Assembly: GCA_024233835.1 (NCBI GenBank)
Contig: JACKPC010000002.1
Span: 519,001-583,000, forward strand
Source of the DNA: Leptospiraceae bacterium
GTDB lineage: Bacteria > Spirochaetota > Leptospiria > Leptospirales > Leptospiraceae
Reading direction: 5' to 3'
DNA length: 64,000 bases
Position 1 is the stretch's first letter, and each line of letters opens with the position of its first letter. Made by a program: the position numbers and the translations under genes. The notes below the pieces were generated by a model. That model was given only the letters and a program-made list of their open reading frames with translations, did no database searches and was not told the origin of the DNA. Positions 53,556 to 62,716 of the stretch are shown piece by piece.

Positions 53556-53717
53556 CTATTCTTCCGGTGTCTTACTGCTTAACATTTTCACAACACAATA
53601 AAGCATAAGACCGGAAACCATAAATACTGAAGAAAGCATGATAAACCAGCCCCAGGTATTCAAGCCTTCTGTTTGGATGACCTGCTCTGCAAGGTATATA
53701 CTACTTGACCACTTCAT
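53556..53717 (-). CDS. 53-residue membrane protein, candidate small subunit of the NSS transporter (MetS-like)
   Basis: Short frame reading MKWSSSIYLAEQVIQTEGLN, then TWGWFIMLSS and one membrane helix (VFMVSGLMLYCVV), then a short charged tail ending PEE. The ATG overlaps the last 17 bases of the transporter gene in another frame and has GGAG seven bases upstream, so it is translationally coupled. Some bacterial NSS transporters need a small partner (Corynebacterium MetS with MetP); position and size fit that. Sequence similarity could not be tested here. Confidence 0.72.
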   Translation of the reverse strand: MKWSSSIYLAEQVIQTEGLNTWGWFIMLSSVFMVSGLMLYCVVKMLSSKTPEE

Positions 53718-55311
53718 CGTGTTTCTCCATATTTTTGAGTCCTCTATGAATTAGATAAAAAATCAGTCCGAAAAGACTGAGAATCATAATAAATACTCCT
53801 CTTGCTGTATAAGCTTTCTCTATGGCTTCAGAAACCGGGGTTCCTTCTTTTAGAGCTAAGGCTTTCATATAATCCACACTCATCTTGCCGAAATAGTCCG
53901 GCAAACTCTGAATAGCAAATACAACAAAAATAATTATCAACACAGTCGGTGTGATATACTTGATCACGAAATCAAAAATTCTCGGTATAGGAATTAAAGC
54001 TCCCTCCTCTCCGGATTCTCTACCTTTTTGGGGTCCAATTTTCCATCCGTAAAGAATTACCTGTATAGTAGCCAGAATATAAATTAAGAAAGTACCGATC
54101 CAGAAGTCCGTTAGATCCAGAGCAATAAAACCTTTATTATAATAAGCAATAAGAAGTGTAAAAAATAAAGTGAAAGGAAACAGATAAGAAACAGAATACC
54201 TCCTTTTTAGATGAAACCCTTCTTCTAAAAAACTGATACCGGGTTGAATCATGGAAATTGAAGAAGTAAGAGCTGCAATGAAGAGAATCGTAAACCAGAT
54301 AGCACCAAATAATTGTCCGGCAGGCATCAATGAAAACACGGCCGGTAAGGCTATAAAGCCCATTCCAAAAGTTCCAAAACTGGCTACAGTAGCTCCTAAG
54401 AATAAAAACCCAACCGGAATGGTAATCATTCCACCGAGGGCAACTTCAACAAATTCATTCACCGAAGAAGCAGAAATCCCGGAAAGGATAACATCATCTT
54501 TCTTTCCCAGATAGCTGGAAAAGCTTAAAATAATCCCAAAACCTACAGATAAAGAAAAGAAGATCTGTCCGGCAGCCGCAATCCAAACCTCACCCTTTAA
54601 AAGAGAAGACCAATCCGGATTCCACATTTTCCCTAAACCTTTTTCGATCCCATCGAGACTTAATACTCTTCCAAGAACGATAAAAGAACTTAAGAGTAAT
54701 ATAGGAACTGCCTTTTTTGCGAGTGATTCCAGGCCGCGAGATATTCCCAGATAAACAAGGGAAAAGTTAATTACATAGCAGATAAGCACATAATATAAAA
54801 TATTTCCTTTAAAAGAAAGGCCTGTTTCCGAAGCACCGGTAGTTGCCATAAACGTTTTACTCGCATTATCAACAATAGTCCTGGTATAGGCTTCTGTTCC
54901 TTTTTGTATGCCTTCCGGAGCAAGCTGTATAGCGCCTGTAATAAAATCTATAGCATAAGATAAACACCAGGCTTCAATAAATACATAATAAATATAAATT
55001 ACTACCGGAACAATAATAGCAATTGTACTGGCAAAGCGCAGGGGAAATCCGGATAAAAAATTTCGTAAAATATTGGGAGTACTATGTCCATGACGATTTC
55101 CCATTCTACCAAGAATCCATTCGGAAAGGCATACGGGAACCCCAAGTAGTAAAAAGCTAATGATATAGGGTACCATAAAGGCACCTCCTCCATTTTTTAC
55201 CGCCTGCCCCGGAAACCTCAGGTAATTCCCAAGTCCGATTGCACTACTGGCAACAACGAGAATTACTCCTATTTTACTCCCCCACTTCTCTTTTGGGTTT
55301 GGATTAGCCAT
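53701..55311 (-). CDS. Sodium-dependent neurotransmitter-symporter (NSS/SNF) family amino acid transporter
   Basis: A 536-residue inner-membrane sodium symporter with about 12 helices (LeuT fold). The N-terminal hallmark SAIGLGNYLRFPGQAVKNGGGAF forms Na and substrate contacts; EWILGRMGNRHGH and later SFSSYLGKKDD are family-typical. The substrate is likely an amino acid or related compound, unspecified. The ATG has GGAGA five bases upstream. A coupled small gene follows, as noted for MetPS-type transporters. Confidence 0.93.
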   Translation of the reverse strand: MANPNPKEKWGSKIGVILVVASSAIGLGNYLRFPGQAVKNGGGAFMVPYIISFLLLGVPVCLSEWILGRMGNRHGHSTPNILRNFLSGFPLRFASTIAIIVPVVIYIYYVFIEAWCLSYAIDFITGAIQLAPEGIQKGTEAYTRTIVDNASKTFMATTGASETGLSFKGNILYYVLICYVINFSLVYLGISRGLESLAKKAVPILLLSSFIVLGRVLSLDGIEKGLGKMWNPDWSSLLKGEVWIAAAGQIFFSLSVGFGIILSFSSYLGKKDDVILSGISASSVNEFVEVALGGMITIPVGFLFLGATVASFGTFGMGFIALPAVFSLMPAGQLFGAIWFTILFIAALTSSISMIQPGISFLEEGFHLKRRYSVSYLFPFTLFFTLLIAYYNKGFIALDLTDFWIGTFLIYILATIQVILYGWKIGPQKGRESGEEGALIPIPRIFDFVIKYITPTVLIIIFVVFAIQSLPDYFGKMSVDYMKALALKEGTPVSEAIEKAYTARGVFIMILSLFGLIFYLIHRGLKNMEKHDEVVK

Positions 55312-55467
55312 TCATTCTCCCTTCGTAATAATCTGTAGTCAATTTTATAGGTATTGCTGATTTAGAAAGCAAATATTTCAAAAAGAAAATTCTGATATTA
55401 GATGAATTAATTTAAAAAAAGGGTTTGTGATTTTTCTAGTAGGAAATATATTGAGACCATCATCATT

Positions 55468-55830
55468 ATGAATGAAGACCTCCATAGCCATCATGGTAGC
55501 TTTCTTGTTTGTCCGGTTCCTCATCAACTAATAGAGGAAGCGAGAATCGTTACCAAAAGACTTAGAGAAGAAAAAAAGAACAAGGATCTTTCCAAAGCTA
55601 CTCTCAGCATTATTGTAAAGGTAACCGAAAACAGTCTTCATTATTATTTCCTTCGTCCTATAGAGCTAATGAAACTAAATTTCATTGCAAAAGGAATTGT
55701 TACAATGGGTGTAAACGCAGGGGTAGAAGTATTGAAGACTTTCGGAGGACAACTCATCGGCCACTTAAATGAAGAGCAGATGAAAACTCTGGCCGATGTC
55801 ATTGAAGACATATTTGAAGAAATTCCCTGA
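55468..55830 (+). CDS. Conserved-looking protein of unknown function, 120 residues
   Basis: A short soluble or peripheral protein. The N terminus is His-rich (DLHSHHGSFLV). It then has a charged helical region (ARIVTKRLREEKKNKDLSKA), a central LHYYFLRPIELMKLNFIAKG segment and an amphipathic end with glycine-containing helix GVNAGVEVLKTFGGQLIGHL. No known domain recognised. It stands alone, converging with murF, with 156 bp of AT-rich sequence upstream. Confidence 0.65.
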   Translation: MNEDLHSHHGSFLVCPVPHQLIEEARIVTKRLREEKKNKDLSKATLSIIVKVTENSLHYYFLRPIELMKLNFIAKGIVTMGVNAGVEVLKTFGGQLIGHLNEEQMKTLADVIEDIFEEIP

Positions 55831-55841
55831 ATATATCCTGC

Positions 55842-57251
55842 TTATTCTATATTTTTTAATCCTTCCACAATACGCTCCATTTTCATAGAACGACTTCCTT
55901 TCACCAGAATCGCCGATGAAGTTGCTACATTTTTCCTTATATAGTGTATTAACTTCTGAATTTCCTCTTCTGTATCCCGAAAATGTGTACTCAGAGTATC
56001 TCCCTTTTTCAACTGGAAAGATTTGGATATATACTCAGCATCTTTTCCGAAAGAGAAAATTGCATCAATACCCAGATGATAGGCATATTTTCCTAACTCT
56101 TTGTGCATTTTTTTTGAATATTCACCTAACTCTTTCATATCACCCAATATTGCATAAGTCTTAGCCTTCCCTGAGACTTGTTTTAGTGCTTCGAGAGAAG
56201 ACTTTATTGAGTCCGGATTTGCATTATAGCAATCATCTAATATTTTATATTTCTTATCTATAATATTCAAGCGCTTTGCAGTATTCTCGTAAGTAAAAAA
56301 ATTTGTAAGTATTCTCTCCGGATCCTGTTTCAGTTTTGTAGCAAGTAGATAAACACCGGACAAATTATATAAGATCTTTTTCCCTATAAAATTCCAGCGG
56401 AAAGAACCTGAAGAAAATTTTAATAGGAAGCCTTTCTCATCTTCTTCAAGGATATCTAATACTTTATCTTTTCCGATTCCATAAAGGTGAAGTTGAATTC
56501 CTTTCTTTTTAGCCTGCTTTGATATAATATTCAAGTGTGCTATATCTTCCGGAACGAAAAGATGAGTATTTCTTTCCATTCCTTCCATAATTTCAGCTTT
56601 TGCTCTGGCAATTTCTTTCGTAGAACCGAGATATTCAATATGGGCTGTTCCCACATTGGTAATCATCGCAAAAGATGGCTTTGCCATAATAGAAAGCCTT
56701 GCAATCTCTCCTCTATGATTCATACCCAGTTCACAAATAACTAACTTTGTCTTTTCTCCGATTCGAAACAGGGTAAAAGGTAAACCAATTTCGTTGTTAT
56801 AATTTTTCTCGGTTACTACCAGCTCTTCTTTTTTAATATGCTTAAAAGCTGTATGCAATAGTTCTTTCGTAGTAGTCTTACCGCTGGACCCAGTTACTGC
56901 AATAATGACTGCTTGAAATCGCTTGCGGTGAAACTCAGCCAATTTTCCAAGAGCAATCAATGTATTATCCACAAATATTGCTCCTTCTCTTTCCTTTTCT
57001 GAGAGAGATTCCAGTATTATATGGTTCCTTTCACACAAAAAGAATCTGACTCCCCTCTTTATAGCATCCGGAATAAACTCATGACCATCCCGATTTCCCC
57101 TCAGAGGAACAAATAAAGTCGAAGTATCACATTCAATGGAGGAAATACTAATATACTGAAATTCAGCCTCTTCTAAAAAATCCATTCCCTGAAAAGAGTT
57201 GGAAAGAATACGCTTTATTGCAAATATAGAATAGTTAAAATTCTCTCTCAT
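55842..57251 (-). CDS. murF: UDP-N-acetylmuramoyl-tripeptide--D-alanyl-D-alanine ligase
   Basis: A 469-residue cytoplasmic Mur ligase adding D-Ala-D-Ala to the UDP-MurNAc tripeptide. ATP-binding VTGSSGKTTTKE, KNYNNEIGLPFTLF, CELGMNHRGEI and TNVGTAHIEYLGS (Mur ligase motifs), then DDCYNANPDSI and LGDMKELGEYS typical of MurF. The ATG at 57251 has a GGGAAG site about eight bases upstream; a TTG two codons earlier overlaps the preceding stop. It is the last gene of the operon that starts with the MoxR gene. Confidence 0.94.
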   Translation of the reverse strand: MRENFNYSIFAIKRILSNSFQGMDFLEEAEFQYISISSIECDTSTLFVPLRGNRDGHEFIPDAIKRGVRFFLCERNHIILESLSEKEREGAIFVDNTLIALGKLAEFHRKRFQAVIIAVTGSSGKTTTKELLHTAFKHIKKEELVVTEKNYNNEIGLPFTLFRIGEKTKLVICELGMNHRGEIARLSIMAKPSFAMITNVGTAHIEYLGSTKEIARAKAEIMEGMERNTHLFVPEDIAHLNIISKQAKKKGIQLHLYGIGKDKVLDILEEDEKGFLLKFSSGSFRWNFIGKKILYNLSGVYLLATKLKQDPERILTNFFTYENTAKRLNIIDKKYKILDDCYNANPDSIKSSLEALKQVSGKAKTYAILGDMKELGEYSKKMHKELGKYAYHLGIDAIFSFGKDAEYISKSFQLKKGDTLSTHFRDTEEEIQKLIHYIRKNVATSSAILVKGSRSMKMERIVEGLKNIE

Positions 57252-57253
57252 AT

Positions 57254-58192
57254 TCAAATCTTCCCTGATAATATAAAATAGGAAAGGCCCTTAACGACTT
57301 CCGTCATTTTAGGTATATCCAGAGTATCAATTGTATCGGTAGGTAAATGATAATTCTTATTTCTATAGAAAGCTGTATCGGTTATCATTATGGCAGGGTA
57401 TTCAAATTTCCAGTAGTTACGGTGATCGGAAAAATCAATACCTGTCAATATTCTTGGAGCAGCCAGAACTTCACAGGGAAGTGTTGTATATTCTTTCATA
57501 GTGTCTTTAAATAATTTAATATACTCCGAAGAACGTAGATTGCTAACAGCCGCTATAAAATTTCCTTTTCTGGGATACAATAAATTCATTCCGGGAAATG
57601 GATAATCCTGAGAGTTTTCCTCATCAGAAAAATAGGCTATCATCTCAAGACAAATCATGAGTTTTATTTTTTCTCCCTTCTCAAATAGAGAACGTGCATG
57701 AATGTAGCTTCCCATAGACTGAGTAGAAAAAAATGGTGGTTCTTCAAGGCTGTAAGCTACGAACTCTATTCTATATTTAAGTTGAGATTCTCCTTGCTTC
57801 AAAACCCTTGCAAGCTCGATTAAACCGGAAATTCCGGAAGCATTATCATCAGCTCCATCCTGTTCACCGCAAACATCATAATGAGCACCAATTACAATTT
57901 TAGGATTCCCTTCTTGACCTATGACAGCCACAATATTCTTATACGTTTCGTTATCAACAATAAACACTTGTTCCTGTGCAACAAGACCTATACTTTCAAA
58001 TTGCTTTTTTATATAAGCAGCTGATTGATTTAATCCCTCAAGATTATCATAAGACCTATTGGGAAATGAGATCAAGGTTTCCATATGCTCTTTTAACCTG
58101 AATGATTCAACTTTTACTTCTTTCATAACTACTTTCCGGGAAATAGAACACTGAATTAGCAGTGTTATAATTATTATTTTAACTAATTTCAA
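57254..58192 (-). CDS. Lipoprotein of the M28 zinc peptidase family
   Basis: A 312-residue exported aminopeptidase-like protein. The lipobox LLIQC (Cys15) follows a hydrophobic signal. M28 zinc ligands: His and Asp in IGAHYDVCG, the bridging Asp in GADDNASG, the catalytic Glu pair in SLEEPPF and the C-terminal His in NYHLPTDT. The start is a TTG that overlaps the stop of the upstream gene (TTGA); no other start keeps the signal. Probably acts on peptides in the periplasm or at the surface. Physiological substrate unknown. Confidence 0.85.
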   Translation of the reverse strand: MKLVKIIIITLLIQCSISRKVVMKEVKVESFRLKEHMETLISFPNRSYDNLEGLNQSAAYIKKQFESIGLVAQEQVFIVDNETYKNIVAVIGQEGNPKIVIGAHYDVCGEQDGADDNASGISGLIELARVLKQGESQLKYRIEFVAYSLEEPPFFSTQSMGSYIHARSLFEKGEKIKLMICLEMIAYFSDEENSQDYPFPGMNLLYPRKGNFIAAVSNLRSSEYIKLFKDTMKEYTTLPCEVLAAPRILTGIDFSDHRNYWKFEYPAIMITDTAFYRNKNYHLPTDTIDTLDIPKMTEVVKGLSYFILSGKI

Positions 58193-58638
58193 TGGTATTG
58201 CAATAAAAACTCAAGTACAGATTCTGATTTCATTTTCCTGGCTTTTGAAAATTTCCCATTATTAGTAGAAACAAGGATAGAACCGGCCTCATCGATAATT
58301 ACAAAAGAGGGAATCCCTTTTTCAATAGGGTTACCGAAACGCCTGACAAAGTCCAAATTTTTATCAAAATGTCCAATATCAACTTTCATTAATAAGTAGC
58401 TTTCGGCTAAAACATTCTGTATTTCTTTTTCTCCCAAAATTCTATCCATAGCCATACAATCCCCGCACCAATTAGCTCCAAAAATTAAAAGTAACCTCTT
58501 TTTCCCTTCCTGTTTTGCTTTTTCTTTCATAGCTTCGAATTCAGAAACCACATCTAAATTTGGATCATATCCAAGAGATTTCTTATCGGTACTACAGGAA
58601 TAAATAAAAAAACAGATTATAATAATATATTTAAGCAT
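58189..58638 (-). CDS. Thioredoxin-fold lipoprotein with a CGDC active site
   Basis: A 149-residue lipoprotein (lipobox FIYSC, Cys15) with a thioredoxin-like domain. The redox motif is GANWCGDCMAMDR and the cis-Pro loop is KGIPSFVI. The CGDC site is typical of DUF899/YbbN-like or TlpA-related periplasmic proteins; reducing or oxidising function cannot be told. Overlaps the M28 gene by four bases. Confidence 0.85.
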   Translation of the reverse strand: MLKYIIIICFFIYSCSTDKKSLGYDPNLDVVSEFEAMKEKAKQEGKKRLLLIFGANWCGDCMAMDRILGEKEIQNVLAESYLLMKVDIGHFDKNLDFVRRFGNPIEKGIPSFVIIDEAGSILVSTNNGKFSKARKMKSESVLEFLLQYH

Positions 58639-58655
58639 CTTATAAATATCCTTTA

Positions 58656-60095
58656 TTAATTTACATAAACTCTGTATACTGTTGCTTTTCCACCAACTCC
58701 TTTTAGACTTGCCTCCTGCCTTTCCAGTAGATAATGATTCTCTAAAATTTTTTCAGCTACACCGGGAAAAGAATAAATAGAATCTGATATCCATATCTCC
58801 CCTGCTTTGGCCAATCCCTGAACCCTCGCTGCTATATTTACAGCCTGTCCAAAATAATCAATCCTTTCATCATTATTGACAGCCAGAGCAGAGCCTTCAT
58901 TTAAACCGACTTTTAAGCCGAGTTCATATCCCTTTTTCTTCCAGGATTCATTCATTTCCTGAATACGCTTCATCATTTCTCTTGCAGCTAAAAAACCATC
59001 AATGGGATTGGAAAAAGTAGCCATAATAGCATCCCCCATAGTTTTAATAATGGCTCCGGAATGAAGTTTTACAACACGCATTAGAATTTCGAAATGTTCC
59101 TGAACTAACTTATAAGCCATGTGATCCCCGGCTTTATCATACATCTCCGTAGAACCCCTTAAATCTGTAAACATGATAGTTAAACTTTTTACATTTAAAT
59201 TAAACCCATCAGAAAGTTGAACGCGAAATAATTCTCTAAATGACTGGTTATTAAATAAATCTTTGGCGGTTAAAAACTTTTTCCTTTGTATCGGATTCTT
59301 TATAAACAATTCCATGATACGTTTTTTTTCCGGCCTATAAAGAATTATACTGATAGGTTTCTTACTCAAATTCTTTATTGTCAGGTTTAATTTGTGAGCT
59401 CTGAGTTCTATAAGAGAAGGAGAAAAGCTACCGGCAACAAACTGAGCTTCTTGAGTCTCTTCTCCCTTCAATAAATTAGAGGAATAAACGATTTCAATTG
59501 CTGCATTATTTTCTATACTGATAAACCTACAAATATCAGTTTCTGACTTTTCGATGGAAAACTCTTTTGTAGAATCGGCTTCAATCACTCCATAAGCTGC
59601 AATGCTTTCCATAATATATGAATTTATCTGCGATGCTTTTACAAAGTTCAAACTAAAAAAAGATCGATAGTATTGTTCAAACTTCTGTAAGGATACAGGC
59701 TTTAATTTCTTTATCCCGGGGTGAATGGAAAAATCCACTTCTATTTGGTCATCCAAAGAAAAGGTGGTGTCCAGATTACAGGCAGCACAGTGAAATTTAT
59801 CGTCCTGTATAGTCTGAAAATCTTTCCGAGAAGAAACAATTCCTCCGCAGGCAGGACAGACCAAATTATAACTAAAATCTAAAAGACCTACCTTAGCTGC
59901 ATGTATAAATAACTCTATACATTGTTCTTCTGAAAAATTATTTTCTTTGGAAAAAGTATAGGGATTTAAATGTCGAAGTTTGTCCTCTTCCAGCTTTGAA
60001 AGTATATTACCAAATTGTTCCACTTCTTCTATTGTAAAACTTTTATAGGTTTTTATTGCGTCTAACTTTGAGTTCAGCGCCTGTTCCTGGATCAT
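58656..60095 (-). CDS. Class III adenylate/guanylate cyclase with an N-terminal zinc-ribbon region
   Basis: A 479-residue soluble cyclase. Residues 1-75 form a helical region, a four-Cys zinc ribbon follows (Cys80, Cys83, Cys103, Cys106), then a DUF5939-like middle part (about 125-290). The catalytic domain begins about residue 300: metal Asp311 and Asp355, base-reading Lys351 and Asp413, and transition-state Asn420 and Arg424. The Lys/Asp pair predicts ATP as substrate. No membrane helix. AAGGA precedes the ATG. It sits between a CoxE-like gene and two lipoproteins in one operon. Confidence 0.88.
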   Translation of the reverse strand: MIQEQALNSKLDAIKTYKSFTIEEVEQFGNILSKLEEDKLRHLNPYTFSKENNFSEEQCIELFIHAAKVGLLDFSYNLVCPACGGIVSSRKDFQTIQDDKFHCAACNLDTTFSLDDQIEVDFSIHPGIKKLKPVSLQKFEQYYRSFFSLNFVKASQINSYIMESIAAYGVIEADSTKEFSIEKSETDICRFISIENNAAIEIVYSSNLLKGEETQEAQFVAGSFSPSLIELRAHKLNLTIKNLSKKPISIILYRPEKKRIMELFIKNPIQRKKFLTAKDLFNNQSFRELFRVQLSDGFNLNVKSLTIMFTDLRGSTEMYDKAGDHMAYKLVQEHFEILMRVVKLHSGAIIKTMGDAIMATFSNPIDGFLAAREMMKRIQEMNESWKKKGYELGLKVGLNEGSALAVNNDERIDYFGQAVNIAARVQGLAKAGEIWISDSIYSFPGVAEKILENHYLLERQEASLKGVGGKATVYRVYVN

Positions 60096-60113
60096 CTATA
60101 CTTCCTTATATTT

Positions 60114-61298
60114 TTAGTTTAATAAACGTTTGACACCAGCTTCGATACCCTGAACACTCAAGAAAAACATGGGAATTATTCCTTCTATGGCGTCGGCTGT
60201 AGGCTCAGACCAGTAGACTTCCCTTTCCGGATTCAACCAGATCGAATATCGAAAATGATTCTTTATATCCCGCAGCCTATCGATTCCGGTTTTTTTTCCT
60301 TTAGCCAAATCATAACCTGTAAAATCAAGACTTCCTGTTTGCATAAAAAGCTCAAAGGGATGCATAAGTGCATCTCCAACAAAAATTACTCTTGTATCCT
60401 CACGAAAGTGTTTCATTAGTTTTTCTACTTCCACAGGTTTTTCTAATCTCTGGTCTGCATACACATAGTCATAAATAATATTATGAAAAAAATAATAATG
60501 AAACTCTTTGAAGTGGTTTAACTGGTGCCCGGCAGAGAAAAGTCGGTTAACTCTTCTGGTATGGGGACTCATACTTCCACCAATATCCATTAAGAGAATC
60601 AGCTTTAAATTGTTCTTGCGATTTCTATCATATACCAGTTCTAAATCTCCACAGTTCTCACAGGTTTTACGAATCGTCAAATCCATAGACAATTCCAGAG
60701 GACCCTGTTTTTTTAATATTCGCAATTTTTTAAGAGCTAATTTTATCTGGCGAATATTTAAGGTTTCATCTGTTCTATAATCTTTATAAATTCTATCCCT
60801 GGCTGAATTAATGGCAGAACGATTTTTAGATTCTCCTCCAATTCGTAAGCCCTGGGGATTATAGCCACTGTTTCCAAAAGGAGAAGTTCCCCCGGTTCCT
60901 ATCCAGTAATTTCCACCATCATGTCTTTCTTTTTGCTCCTGAAGTCTCTTTTCCAATTCATTTAACAATTCTTCATAAGACATATTGGGAGCATCCTGTT
61001 TTTGTTTTTCACTTAACTCTTTTTTAATGGCTTTATTCAACCATTCCATTAGTTTATTACGAAATACTTCATCAGTTACTTCTAAACTTTTAAAGGTCTC
61101 CGCAAATGCGAGATCAAAATGATCATAATATTTCAAATCCTTAATTAAGCAGGAACGAGAAATATAATAAAATTCTTCCAGACTTAAAGGACCTCTTTCT
61201 TCGGTGATTCCTCTTATAGCCTTTAGTAAATCTAAAAGTTCTCCCGTGCTAACCGGAACTTTTCTTTTTCTAATTTTGAAAAAGAAATCAGTAAACAT
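60114..61298 (-). CDS. VWA domain protein, CoxE-like (MoxR partner)
   Basis: A 394-residue cytoplasmic protein with a helical N-terminal part, a Gly-rich linker (GTGGTSPFGNSGYNPQGLR) and a C-terminal von Willebrand factor A domain with the MIDAS start LLMDIGGSMSPHTRR. CoxE-like proteins work with MoxR AAA+ ATPases, here the adjacent upstream gene, as metal-insertion or protein-assembly chaperones. The ATG at 61298 overlaps the MoxR TGA stop and has AGAGG five bases upstream. The open frame includes a TTG one codon earlier. Confidence 0.9.
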   Translation of the reverse strand: MFTDFFFKIRKRKVPVSTGELLDLLKAIRGITEERGPLSLEEFYYISRSCLIKDLKYYDHFDLAFAETFKSLEVTDEVFRNKLMEWLNKAIKKELSEKQKQDAPNMSYEELLNELEKRLQEQKERHDGGNYWIGTGGTSPFGNSGYNPQGLRIGGESKNRSAINSARDRIYKDYRTDETLNIRQIKLALKKLRILKKQGPLELSMDLTIRKTCENCGDLELVYDRNRKNNLKLILLMDIGGSMSPHTRRVNRLFSAGHQLNHFKEFHYYFFHNIIYDYVYADQRLEKPVEVEKLMKHFREDTRVIFVGDALMHPFELFMQTGSLDFTGYDLAKGKKTGIDRLRDIKNHFRYSIWLNPEREVYWSEPTADAIEGIIPMFFLSVQGIEAGVKRLLN

Positions 61299-62143
61299 CA
61301 ATTCCTCTCATTAGCTACTACATGAAAAAGACTTGCAAAATTCATTAAATCTTCTTCATTCTTTATAAGTGTTCCTATATAAGGAATTCTTTGCATACCC
61401 CTGAGGTCTGCTCCCTGATATAGTAACACATGAATCCAATCTAGCAATTCACTGGTTGAAGGCTTCTTTCTCAGATCGCTTATCTGCCTTAGTTTGTAAA
61501 ACGTAGAAATGCAGGTATTTAATAAGCTATGTTGAATATCCGGAAAATGGGCCAGGATGATTTCTTCCATCATTTTCTTATCCGGGAATTCAATGAAATG
61601 AAAGATACATCTTCTTAAAAAAGCATCGGGTAATTCTTTTTCATTATTCGAAGTAATAATAAAGAGAGGCCGAATTTTTGCTTCAACTACCTTACCGGTT
61701 TCTGTAATTACAAAGCGCATTCGATCCAATTCTAAAAGTAAATCATTCGGAAACTCAATATCAGCCTTGTCAATTTCATCAATTAAAACAATACAGGTCT
61801 TTTCTAGTGTAAAAGCTTCCCCTAATGGACCGAGGCGAATATAATCCTCGATATTATGAACATTTCTTCCTGTTTCTTCATCAGGAAAACGAGAGTCGTT
61901 CAAACGTGAAACTGCATCATAAAAATACAAACCTTCTTTTGCGAGACTTGTAGATTTGACATGCCATTGAAATAGAGGGCGCTTCTTTTTTAGGGATATA
62001 TGTTCAGCAAGCAAAGTTTTCCCTGTTCCGGGCTCTCCTTTTACCAGCAGGGGACGACCTGTAATCTCCGCTGTCAAAACCGCTTCCTCTAATTCTCGTG
62101 ATAGTACATAACCATCCTGTATGTTCAAAGGTTCCTGGCTCAT
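61298..62143 (-). CDS. MoxR family AAA+ ATPase
   Basis: A 281-residue AAA+ ATPase with Walker A LLVKGEPGTGKTLLAEH, Walker B TCIVLIDEIDKAD, sensor 1 IITSNNEKELPDAFLRRCIFH (Asn and the arginine finger region). It pairs with the CoxE-like protein that follows and probably remodels a client protein; the client is unknown. AAGG lies eight bases before the ATG. First gene of the six-gene leftward operon ending in murF. Confidence 0.92.
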   Translation of the reverse strand: MSQEPLNIQDGYVLSRELEEAVLTAEITGRPLLVKGEPGTGKTLLAEHISLKKKRPLFQWHVKSTSLAKEGLYFYDAVSRLNDSRFPDEETGRNVHNIEDYIRLGPLGEAFTLEKTCIVLIDEIDKADIEFPNDLLLELDRMRFVITETGKVVEAKIRPLFIITSNNEKELPDAFLRRCIFHFIEFPDKKMMEEIILAHFPDIQHSLLNTCISTFYKLRQISDLRKKPSTSELLDWIHVLLYQGADLRGMQRIPYIGTLIKNEEDLMNFASLFHVVANERN

Positions 62144-62206
62144 AGATCTACCTTTTAAAAGCTTCTTTACAACATTGAATAAAAAGTTAAAAAAACTCTC
62201 AACAAA

Positions 62207-62234
62207 TAAAAAAGGCGGCTTTTTTAGGGCCGCC
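62207..62234 (-). terminator. Intrinsic terminator of the SH3-like lipoprotein gene
   Basis: On the minus strand GGCGGC and GCCGCC form a six-pair GC stem around CCTAAAAAA, followed at once by TTTTTTATTTG, a textbook Rho-independent terminator 32 bases after the gene's stop. Confidence 0.92.
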
Positions 62235-62265
62235 AGTATGGAAGTCTACCAAAAAGTATCGATAT

Positions 62266-62706
62266 TTACTTATCCAGTTGAGTACCTTCCAGGAGTTTTT
62301 CGAGGGGGATTTTATCTTTTGGGAGTTTTGCAAGATTGGAAAATTCCTTTCCTTTGCCATTATACCTTGAATCCTTGGGGTCATAAAAGGGTTTATAATC
62401 ACCTCTCCAACCCCAGGTAAAAACAGACTTTGCCGGGTCTTGCCCGATAACCAGCTTACGGGAAGAGATATAGCCCACCTGGCTGTTTAATTTCACCTGA
62501 ACATAAGGTCTTGGAGCCCAGGAGGTGTTATGGTTACGATAGTTAATAGCGGTTACTACAGTTCCTTTTTTAACATCAGCTATTTTATTCTTCATTTCTT
62601 TATCAGAATAAAGAGCTGTATCAAAAGTCACTTCTGCTTTACTACTACAATTATAAGCAAAAAGTCCAATCAGGATTATGCTGAGTATTTTTATCATATT
62701 CTTCAT
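62266..62706 (-). CDS. SH3b-like lipoprotein
   Basis: A 146-residue lipoprotein with lipobox FAYNC (Cys20) and an N-terminal mature region of the bacterial SH3 type (DTALYSDKEMKNKIADVKKG … VQVKLNSQVGYISSRKLV). The tail is polar (GDYKPFYDPKDSRYNGKGKEF). SH3b domains usually bind peptidoglycan or peptides. AAGGAGG before the ATG is the strongest ribosome site in this part of the window. It follows the act gene by ten bases on the same strand and ends in a strong terminator. Confidence 0.82.
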   Translation of the reverse strand: MKNMIKILSIILIGLFAYNCSSKAEVTFDTALYSDKEMKNKIADVKKGTVVTAINYRNHNTSWAPRPYVQVKLNSQVGYISSRKLVIGQDPAKSVFTWGWRGDYKPFYDPKDSRYNGKGKEFSNLAKLPKDKIPLEKLLEGTQLDK

Positions 62707-62716
62707 TTTATCCTCC

